Positions 1 through 5,585 of a stretch of DNA of 11,254 nucleotides are shown piece after piece. The position numbers were made by a program, and so were the translations under genes. Under the pieces are notes generated by a model that did not search any database, had not been told where the DNA came from, and was given only the letters and a program-made list of their open reading frames with translations. Numbering within the stretch: position 1 is the first letter of the stretch; every line of letters begins with the position of its first letter. The DNA lies in the NCBI GenBank assembly GCA_002428385.1, contig DIWB01000032.1, positions 38,622 through 49,875 on the forward strand, written 5' to 3'. Origin of the DNA: Bacteroidales bacterium UBA6117. Lineage in GTDB: Bacteria; Bacteroidota; Bacteroidia; Bacteroidales; VadinHA17.

Positions 1-1
1 C

Positions 2-376
2 GTGCTTGGTGTTAAGGAGCTGCAGGCCGCCGATAACGGATCTGTCACACTTAACGAAGAGCAGCTGAACGCCCTCGAGGCTGAGCTGAAAAAGCTTCAG
101 GACGAGAAGACAGCTGCTGAATCAAAAGTGGCTTCTGCTGTCACCGCGAAGGAGACTGCAGAAAATGCCCTGTCGGATGCCGTGAAGGCAATGGACGATC
201 TGGATGCTTCTGTCACAAAGGCCGTGAAGCCTGCAGAGAAGGTTGAAGCTATCCGCACACTGCTTGCTGCAAAGCCGGCCGTGGATGCCTCGCAGAACCT
301 GGGAAAGGACGGACAGTCTGACCTTGCTCTCCAGGGCAAAGATGAAGTTAACAACTACATCCGCGACAACTTTTGA
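2..376 (+). CDS. Phage scaffold-like coiled-coil protein, C-terminal part (5' end cut)
   Basis: The reading frame is already open at the window edge, so only the last ~124 residues are seen; the GTG at position 2 need not be the real start. Residues ~18-75 are rich in Ala, Glu and Lys with hydrophobic spacing typical of a long coiled coil, followed by an Ala/Lys segment and a polar tail ending in DNF. It lies 28 bases before the probable capsid gene. In tailed phages that position is usually held by the scaffold, or by the scaffold tail of a head-maturation protease, which guides capsid assembly and is then removed. The role is inferred from position and coiled coil only; no protease motif is visible because the N-terminal part is missing. 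It could instead be an unrelated coiled-coil virion protein. Confidence 0.5.
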   Translation: MLGVKELQAADNGSVTLNEEQLNALEAELKKLQDEKTAAESKVASAVTAKETAENALSDAVKAMDDLDASVTKAVKPAEKVEAIRTLLAAKPAVDASQNLGKDGQSDLALQGKDEVNNYIRDNF

Positions 377-404
377 AATCACTAATATTTAAATAAAAAA
401 AGCC
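377..404 (+). promoter_or_regulatory. A/T-rich leader of the capsid gene, no Shine-Dalgarno
   Basis: The 28 bases between the scaffold-like gene and the capsid gene are nearly all A and T, with a run of seven A four bases before the GTG start. There is no AGGAGG-like sequence. Such A-rich leaders are the usual translation signal in Bacteroidota, and this one supports the GTG at 405 over any downstream ATG. The following leader at 1401-1425 is also A/T-rich and lacks a Shine-Dalgarno. Confidence 0.5.
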
Positions 405-1400
405 GTGGATTACACGAAACCAATCAACATTACCGACGTCAACAACACGGCGGTAAAATACGCCAACATGCTGAAGCCTCTGAATATGATGGCAGTGGCG
501 GAAGTACTGGCAAACTGCCAGCCCATCTTTGGCGTCAAGGATTCTATCAAGCTCGGAAAGGTTGAACACGGAAGCATAAGCAAGAAGTACGATGGTACTT
601 TCACCGGCGACGCTTCTGTTGGAACCATCGTTCCGAGGACACTGACGGTCTACCCGATTGTCGCTGAACTTGCCGACGAGCCCGAGAGGTACCGCCGTTC
701 GTTCATCGCCGAAGTTGCCGGCAACATGTGGGCTCAAAAGCACCCCTTCGAGCTCTGGATTCTCCAACATGCTATCAATCTCGCCTCGGAAGAGCTTTTT
801 TATGCTCTTTTCACAGCTAAATATGACAGCTCTGCCCTGAAGAAAACCCTCAATGACTCATTCGACAGCTGGAATGCTGTCATCGACGCAGACATAGCTG
901 CAGGAACCATCGCAGCTGCTCACAAGAACCTGTACTCCGGTGATGAAGCTATCACACGGTCAAACGCCGGTGAATACCTGCTCGACATGTACCGCAGCCG
1001 TCATGCCGCTCTCCGCAACCGCGATCTTAATGCGTGGATCAGCCTGGATGTTGCCGACATATATGATAACTGGTACCGCGACGAGCATGATGCTCCTCCT
1101 TTCGTTGATGCTTCCGGTCTGATGAAGCTTGAGGGCACAAACGGAAGAGTTAACCTGATCCGCAGTGCCGCCATGCCGGAAGGAAGCCAGAGGGTGATCC
1201 TTACCACTAAGGAAAACATGGTGTTTGGCACCGACAACATCGCTGATCTCAAAGCCATGAAGGCATTTGAAAGCGGTAACCCCTACCTTTTCACGATGAC
1301 CATGAAATACGTGTGGGGCTGCCAGTTTGTATCTGTGCATGAACGTGAATTTGCAGTTAACGATCTGTCAGCTACAGGATCAGGATCAGGTTCGGAATAG
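405..1400 (+). CDS. Probable major capsid protein
   Basis: A 331-residue protein of the size usual for HK97-fold major capsid proteins, which form the icosahedral shell. The GTG start follows an A-rich leader directly. Seen in the sequence: a polar N-terminal arm (DYTKPINITDVNN), a central alpha/beta part with PRTLTVYPIVAEL, a helical stretch around FELWILQHAINLASEELFYALF, and a late segment GNPYLFTMTMKYVWGCQFV that resembles the closing beta strands of such capsids. It follows a coiled-coil scaffold-like gene and precedes a tail-tube-like gene, which is the expected place. The last seven residues are the low-complexity tail GSGSGSE. I assign it from overall character, size and context, not from a diagnostic motif; another abundant virion protein is the main alternative. 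Confidence 0.7.
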   Translation: MDYTKPINITDVNNTAVKYANMLKPLNMMAVAEVLANCQPIFGVKDSIKLGKVEHGSISKKYDGTFTGDASVGTIVPRTLTVYPIVAELADEPERYRRSFIAEVAGNMWAQKHPFELWILQHAINLASEELFYALFTAKYDSSALKKTLNDSFDSWNAVIDADIAAGTIAAAHKNLYSGDEAITRSNAGEYLLDMYRSRHAALRNRDLNAWISLDVADIYDNWYRDEHDAPPFVDASGLMKLEGTNGRVNLIRSAAMPEGSQRVILTTKENMVFGTDNIADLKAMKAFESGNPYLFTMTMKYVWGCQFVSVHEREFAVNDLSATGSGSGSE

Positions 1401-1425
1401 TTTCAAAATCTAAATCTGAAAAGCT

Positions 1426-1968
1426 ATGGATTTTGTAAACATTGACAAAAATCTCACCAACGGTGAAAACATGGGAGGCCTCGTTCAGACATGCATCTTC
1501 GGCTTATGGGAAGATGTGGCAACCTGGCCGGCCGCTCCGGTCTTTCCGCTGACCGTCGAGGATAACGGTGAATGGACCGGCGATCTGGTTATGAAAGCCG
1601 GGAAAAACGCCTTCACCTTTTACTCCACCGACGACACATCGGAGTTCAAGATCAACCCAGTAGGTGAACAGGATGGAATGTCGTTCGAACAGGAACTTAC
1701 GATCTTCAACCCCGGACTGAAAAAGAAGCTGCTGGGATTCATTTCGGCTGCAAAAAATGAGAACCTCTTCTTTATTGTCCAGGACTCTGAAGGTCAGTAT
1801 TACCTGATCGGCGACGCCAAGAGAGCTGCACACATGGTTTCAGGAGAAGTAGGCACAGGGAAAGCAAGCTCTGACCGCAAGGGAGCGAGCCTGACTTTTA
1901 AACACAAAACCAATACCCCAAGGGTATATACAGGCGATGTGACTGTACTGCTCGGAGGATCTTCGTAG
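1426..1968 (+). CDS. Probable tail tube-like virion structural protein
   Basis: A 180-residue, beta-rich acidic protein without signal peptide or membrane segment. Its C-terminal half has the pattern YYLIGDAKRAA, then GEVGTGKASSDRKGASLTF, then PRVYTGDV. Short beta strands ending in a G-x-x-LTF and a Y-T-G strand are reminiscent of tail tube proteins, which stack as rings to form the DNA channel of long-tailed phages. The ATG start follows an A/T-rich 25-base leader. It is the last gene of the capsid unit and is followed within 30 bases by a strong terminator, which fits an abundant virion protein. A head decoration or head-tail joining protein is the main alternative; the family assignment is inferred from pattern. 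Confidence 0.5.
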   Translation: MDFVNIDKNLTNGENMGGLVQTCIFGLWEDVATWPAAPVFPLTVEDNGEWTGDLVMKAGKNAFTFYSTDDTSEFKINPVGEQDGMSFEQELTIFNPGLKKKLLGFISAAKNENLFFIVQDSEGQYYLIGDAKRAAHMVSGEVGTGKASSDRKGASLTFKHKTNTPRVYTGDVTVLLGGSS

Positions 1969-1997
1969 AAATCCCTTCATCGAATGCCATACGCGAC

Positions 1998-2030
1998 AAT
2001 CCCGCCAGGAGCAATCCTGCGGGATTTTTT
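1998..2030 (+). terminator. Intrinsic terminator after the capsid/tail-tube unit
   Basis: The arm AATCCCGC (1998-2005) pairs with GCGGGATT (2019-2026). After one bulged C (2006) the stem continues with AGGA (2007-2010) against TCCT (2015-2018), closing on a GCAA tetraloop (2011-2014), a stable GNRA loop. Six T (2025-2030) follow or overlap the 3' end of the stem. This is a textbook rho-independent terminator, 29 bases after the stop of the tail-tube-like gene. Its position also argues against the in-frame ATG at 1984 as the start of the next gene. Confidence 0.88.
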
Positions 2031-2073
2031 ACGTGTCCTTTTTTGCCCGTTTGACTGCCTTTATCATTGCGGC

Positions 2074-2631
2074 ATGATCTATTTTTTCACTCCATACTCA
2101 TTTGAGAAGAAGCTTTTTGAAGCGATAGATACCTACATGAATCTCCTTCAGGACGAAGACTGGGCCTGCATAATGGATGGCGACACGGCTTTTCTCCGCT
2201 CAGATTTCGGATTCCGGATCAAAGAATATACTGATGAATACCCTGACGCCGGTTTGTTCACCTGCTATGCCTCCAGGTGCCATTATCAGTTTCAGCAGGT
2301 CCATGGCGGAGCAGACATAGCAGATCCTTCAATCCTTCGGCATAAAGACATATGCGACGAGATAGACGCGGCTAACCGGCTGCAGGTAGAGGTGGTTGAG
2401 AGACGTATTGCGGGCCACCTTATGGTCATACGCAAGGGAGTGTGGAAGATTGTCCGCAGAACAGTAATGCTCCAGGTGGTCGCTTATAACACGAAGATCC
2501 TTGGAGTGGACACGAAGATCAGCTATTCCATGCTGCAGCACGGCTTCAAGATTTACCTGATGAAAGGAATCTATATCCTCCATTATCTCCGGATGAAAGA
2601 GGGGATCAATTATAAAAATCACTTGTTATGA
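2074..2631 (+). CDS. GT-A-fold glycosyltransferase-like protein
   Basis: A 185-residue protein from the ATG at 2074. An in-frame ATG at 1984 exists, but its codons would run through the terminator hairpin and add a Cys/Phe-rich stretch unlike the rest, so 2074 is preferred. It opens with a beta strand (MIYFFTPYS) and carries DWACIMDGDTAF at residues 29-40, whose DGD is a classic DxD motif that holds the metal and nucleotide-sugar in GT-A enzymes. Later come GHLMVIRKGVW (114-124), LGVDTKISYSML (143-154) and GIYILHYLR (165-173), the last with a His where GT-A enzymes often place a metal ligand. Acceptor and sugar cannot be told. It overlaps the next gene by four bases (ATGA), giving translational coupling. 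No membrane segment, so a cytoplasmic enzyme is likely. Confidence 0.68.
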   Translation: MIYFFTPYSFEKKLFEAIDTYMNLLQDEDWACIMDGDTAFLRSDFGFRIKEYTDEYPDAGLFTCYASRCHYQFQQVHGGADIADPSILRHKDICDEIDAANRLQVEVVERRIAGHLMVIRKGVWKIVRRTVMLQVVAYNTKILGVDTKISYSMLQHGFKIYLMKGIYILHYLRMKEGINYKNHLL

Positions 2632-3284
2632 GAGTTTTGCTTATCACGCCGGACCGGTCCGACAGGCCTGAATTTCTTGATCATTGTAGGTACCAGATGG
2701 GACGACAGACCCTGAAGGCTGAGCACCTGATTATTAATTATGAACCGGTTCCCGGGGTGGTTGACCTGGTACCAAGGGTAAAGAAAGGACTTGAAGCTGC
2801 AAGGGCGATGAATGCAGATTGTCTCTTGATCATCGAGAACGATGACTATTACCCCGATAATTATGTAGAGCTGATGGTCCGGGCGCTGGATCACATCAAG
2901 ATTGTAGGATCTGACAGAACGATTTATTACTCGCTTCAGCAGAATAGCCTGAAGATTATGCACCATCCCGGCCGGTCTTCTCTTTTCTTGACCGGCTTCC
3001 TGGTTGATCCTATGAAGAACTTCCAATGGCCAGAGGATACGATGCTCTATTTCGACATACATCTCTGGCAGCGATACTTTGGGAGGAGGGGTTTTATCAA
3101 CTTTCCACAGTCGCCAGTCGGAATGAAACATGGAGTTGGTTTCAGCCCTGGCAATTTTCATAACGGGATAGTGAACGGACGGAAAATGACCGGGATGCTT
3201 CCGGATCCCGGGAGAAAATGGCTGAAAAGCCATGTACGAAAGGAGTCATTTGAGTTTTACCAGAAGCTTTTTCCATGCCAATAG
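2628..3284 (+). CDS. Second glycosyltransferase-like protein (GT-A/GT2-like)
   Basis: A 218-residue protein that starts in an ATGA overlap with the previous gene. The N-terminal strand MRVLLITPDRSDRPEFL and the strand CLLIIENDDYYPDNYVE at residues 65-81 follow the GT-A layout; NDD stands where the metal-binding DxD lies, and DDYY-like versions are common in GT2-type enzymes. Residues 165-178 (GMKHGVGFSPGNFH) supply two His, a plausible late metal or phosphate-binding site. It has no signal peptide or membrane helix. Position inside a three-gene cassette suggests that it acts in sequence with its neighbours on one glycan. Its last ten bases overlap the start of the Stealth-like gene. Sugar specificity and acceptor are unknown. 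Confidence 0.62.
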   Translation: MRVLLITPDRSDRPEFLDHCRYQMGRQTLKAEHLIINYEPVPGVVDLVPRVKKGLEAARAMNADCLLIIENDDYYPDNYVELMVRALDHIKIVGSDRTIYYSLQQNSLKIMHHPGRSSLFLTGFLVDPMKNFQWPEDTMLYFDIHLWQRYFGRRGFINFPQSPVGMKHGVGFSPGNFHNGIVNGRKMTGMLPDPGRKWLKSHVRKESFEFYQKLFPCQ

Positions 3285-4198
3285 ATATTGTTTACCCGCT
3301 TGGTTCAGGCAGTCTCTGGGAAAACAATGAGCTGCGATTCTCTCTCAGGGCTCTCGAGAAGAATCTGAAGGGATATCGTAATATCTATGTGGTTGGTGTA
3401 AAGCCTCCGTGGATACAGAATGTGATCCATATTCCCTTCCCGGACCAGCTGGTGAATAATGCAGACGGGAATATTATCCGAAAGGTTCTGAGGGTTTGCC
3501 AGGAGGAGGATCTGAGCGATGATTTCCTCTTCATCAACGATGATCATTTCATTCTAAAATCTATTGAGGCCTCCCAGATCCCTCCTTACCACAAGGGAGA
3601 TCTGAATAAGTTTCCGAAAGGTTTCTTTGAGCAGTCGTTTTGGCGCGGAAGACTATGGAGGACAAAAAATATTCTCCAGGAGAAAGGATTCTCAACATTT
3701 CATTTTGACGGGCATATTCCTATTGTGTTCAATAAGCACCTGTATCCTGAGGTAATGTCTCAGTTCGATTTTGAGAAGAATATAGGATTCACAATGAAGA
3801 GTCTTTACGGGAATGTTGTTTATGGGACAAATGCTCCAAGACTTCAGGGGGAAAAGGTGACAATCTTCAAGATAATGCCATACGAGAGCGTGAAGAGGCT
3901 CACCCGAGGCCGTCAGTTTGCAGCGGTTAACAATGCAGGCCTGAAAACCGGATTCAAACGCTGGCTTTACGAGGAATATCCTTTGCCAAGCAGCTACGAA
4001 ACTGATATCGATACCAGGGAAGGATTTTTTGAAGTGGCCGGCTGGATAGAAAGCGATCACAACTATGAGGAAGGGATCCGCATCTTCGAGAAATACGGCA
4101 AGTCGCGCAAAGTGAAAAAGTTTCTGACCAGGGATGCATCTACCGCCCGACGTATGAAGCTCGAGCACTCAATGAAGGATTTACTAAACTATCTATAA
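3275..4198 (+). CDS. Stealth-family-like sugar-phosphate transferase with C-terminal phage module
   Basis: A 307-residue protein. Its start IDIVYPLGSG resembles the Stealth CR1 signature. Residues 19-94 fit the CR2 pattern: ELRFSLRALEKN, then IYVVGVKPPWI, then DDFLFINDDHFIL with the conserved NDD. Residues 144-160 (FDGHIPIVFNKHLYPEV) look like CR3. Known Stealth proteins transfer hexose-1-phosphate to build phosphodiester-linked glycans, as in capsule synthesis. Residues ~230-240 (WLYEEYPLPSS) end the enzyme part. The last ~52 residues (254-305) align without gaps to residues 7-58 of the next protein and are not part of a normal Stealth protein as I know the family. It overlaps the previous gene by ten bases and the next gene follows with no gap. 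Family call is by motif, with fair confidence; substrate is unknown. Confidence 0.66.
   Translation: MPIDIVYPLGSGSLWENNELRFSLRALEKNLKGYRNIYVVGVKPPWIQNVIHIPFPDQLVNNADGNIIRKVLRVCQEEDLSDDFLFINDDHFILKSIEASQIPPYHKGDLNKFPKGFFEQSFWRGRLWRTKNILQEKGFSTFHFDGHIPIVFNKHLYPEVMSQFDFEKNIGFTMKSLYGNVVYGTNAPRLQGEKVTIFKIMPYESVKRLTRGRQFAAVNNAGLKTGFKRWLYEEYPLPSSYETDIDTREGFFEVAGWIESDHNYEEGIRIFEKYGKSRKVKKFLTRDASTARRMKLEHSMKDLLNYL
4034..4189 (+). repeat. C-terminal module of the Stealth-like protein, copy 1
   Basis: This codes for residues 254-305, which align without gaps to residues 7-58 of the adjacent protein (4217-4372). About 13 of 52 positions are identical, with shared pattern W, Y-x-E-G, I, K-V, L, S, R, K-L and L in register. 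The nucleotide sequences are no longer obviously alike, so the relation is old or the copy came from a distant relative. Confidence 0.7.
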
Positions 4199-4996
4199 AT
4201 GGAAATAAAGAAACGTATTACAGCGTGGCTCTACGGGCCACAGGACTACCAGGAAGGAGTAAGTATCCTGCAGGAGATCTCCAGGAAACATAAAGTAGTT
4301 GGCAAACTCCTCAAGGGTGAGTCAAAGACCAGGGCGGAAAAGCTCGCTTATATGCTCAGTAAGGAGCTCGGACTTAAGACGGTACCGAAGCCTGTCTTTC
4401 ATAACATCAAAAGCAAGCAGACGCCAAAGCCGGAAAAGCCCAGGGAAGAGGCCACCCCCGAAGAGGGAAGGCTCAGCCTGATCGGTAAGGATGCGAAGCT
4501 GTCGGACTTCCCGGTGGAGATACAGCAGGTTATCAACGATTATTCAGCTCTCTACAGGGAGAGAGGGAAAATGCACAAGATGCTCGTATTTATAGGAGAC
4601 GGGAACGATGATGTGTCCGTTAGCCAGCGGGCCGATCTTGTAGGGAAAATCAAAGATACTTCCGAGAGAATGGAAGAGTTTTTTGAAGCTTACGATGCCT
4701 TTAAGAAGGACGGGGTAATCCTTTCAAAATCGCTTTATCCGGATCCCGATTCAAAAGTACCGCCGGATCCGGGGCCTGATCAGAGTGTGGAAGACATGAA
4801 AAGGCTGAAGAAAAACCTGCAGGCCTCCCTGGTGAAGGACCGGAACCTCATTCTTTACAAAACAAAAACAAAGCCGGAGAACGGAACTGAAAATCCTCTC
4901 CCTGCAGGACCGAAGAGAATAAAACTCGAGAAGCGCATCAAGGCAAAGGAGAAGCAGATCGCGGATCTCGAGATGAAAATAGCAAAGGCGGAATAA
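4199..4996 (+). CDS. Unknown terminase-adjacent protein with shared N-terminal module and C-terminal coiled coil
   Basis: A 265-residue protein whose ATG follows the previous stop codon with no gap. Residues 7-58 form a small helical module (W10, Y17, E19-G20, K32-V33, K48-L49) that is repeated at the end of the Stealth-like enzyme. Residues 60-90 are a Pro/Lys/Glu-rich linker, 100-170 a helical region (LSDFPVEIQQVINDYSALY), 180-195 a Pro/Asp-rich hinge (PDPDSKVPPDPGPD), and 240-265 a highly charged coiled coil. This layout looks like an adaptor with separate binding ends. I recall similar proteins just upstream of terminase genes in Bacteroidetes phages, but do not know their function. The place, two genes before the large terminase, suggests a role in DNA packaging or head assembly; this is inference. 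Confidence 0.72.
   Translation: MEIKKRITAWLYGPQDYQEGVSILQEISRKHKVVGKLLKGESKTRAEKLAYMLSKELGLKTVPKPVFHNIKSKQTPKPEKPREEATPEEGRLSLIGKDAKLSDFPVEIQQVINDYSALYRERGKMHKMLVFIGDGNDDVSVSQRADLVGKIKDTSERMEEFFEAYDAFKKDGVILSKSLYPDPDSKVPPDPGPDQSVEDMKRLKKNLQASLVKDRNLILYKTKTKPENGTENPLPAGPKRIKLEKRIKAKEKQIADLEMKIAKAE
4217..4372 (+). repeat. N-terminal module of the terminase-adjacent protein, copy 2
   Basis: This codes for residues 7-58, the partner of the module at 4034-4189. The first copy ends its protein and the second begins the next one, so the two modules lie almost back to back, separated by only 27 bases including a stop and a start codon. Confidence 0.7.
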
Positions 4997-4997
4997 C

Positions 4998-5585
4998 ATG
5001 GCACGGCATGCTCTCGAAGACCAGAAGTATGAGCTAATCAAAGCTCATATCATTAACCCGGCGGATAGTCCGCTGCCTGCGGATATGCAGGAGCAGCTGA
5101 ACAGAATAATGTCGATGGCCGGTACCCTGGATCGTTATCCTATAGCCAAACATGCGGTAGCTATACACCTGAAGAAGTATAAGGGATTAAAGCGCACTCA
5201 GGCTTATGCTGACTGCGACATTGCCAGGCGGTTATTCCCTACGATCCGCAACAATCAGTATGACTTCTGGCAGACGTGGCTGATCAACGACATTTCTGAG
5301 AGCATTCGACGCTGTAAGAACTACCATAACATCAAAGCAGAAAAGGTCATTGCATCTCTTTACAACGTAATGATCAAAGCTATCGGAGAGAAGCCGGTGA
5401 AAGAGATTGACCCGAAGCTTGTGGAGCAGCACACATTTGTCCTCACTGTGAATATTAACGGCATGCCAACAAACATTGACCTCATGAGCTTTCTGGGACT
5501 TTCTCCTGGTGCCAGGAAGAAGTTTACTGATGCTATTGTCACAGAGATAGATGATGAGGATGCTGTAAAAATAATTGACTCATAA
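4998..5585 (+). CDS. Probable terminase small subunit
   Basis: A 195-residue protein, starting two bases after the previous stop and sharing one base (TAATG) with the large terminase gene. Residues ~48-85 (YPIAKHAVAIHLKKYKGL onward, then RTQAYADCDIARRLFP) suggest a helix-turn-helix-like DNA-binding part, with YDFWQTWLINDI after it, and residues 145-195 form an acidic, beta-containing tail. Small terminase subunits bind the packaging start site on phage DNA and hand it to the large subunit. The call rests on the size, the helical N-terminal half and the place directly before the large subunit; sequence alone does not prove it. A different packaging-associated DNA-binding protein is the alternative. 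Confidence 0.6.
   Translation: MARHALEDQKYELIKAHIINPADSPLPADMQEQLNRIMSMAGTLDRYPIAKHAVAIHLKKYKGLKRTQAYADCDIARRLFPTIRNNQYDFWQTWLINDISESIRRCKNYHNIKAEKVIASLYNVMIKAIGEKPVKEIDPKLVEQHTFVLTVNINGMPTNIDLMSFLGLSPGARKKFTDAIVTEIDDEDAVKIIDS

Noticed and set aside
348..770. A 140-codon open frame on the - strand across the scaffold/capsid boundary
   Set aside because: It overlaps the capsid gene and its leader; no plausible product or promoter.
2041..2069. Promoter-like TATCATTG (2062-2069) before the first glycosyltransferase-like gene
   Set aside because: It differs from TAnnTTTG at one base, the only TTTG-like upstream element is spaced ~16 bases instead of about 19-21, and the transcript would start at the gene's own start codon.
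1984..2073. N-terminal extension of the first glycosyltransferase-like gene from the ATG at 1984
   Set aside because: The extension would translate through the terminator hairpin and adds a Cys/Phe-rich stretch; the ATG at 2074 begins directly at the first beta strand of the fold.
2619..3233. A 204-codon open frame on the - strand
   Set aside because: It lies wholly opposite a + strand gene with clear GT-A motifs and coupled overlaps on both sides; its translation has no recognisable domain and its direction is against every supported gene.
3692..4168. A 158-codon open frame on the - strand
   Set aside because: It is a shadow of the Stealth-like gene; the product is Cys/His/Phe-rich without domain character.
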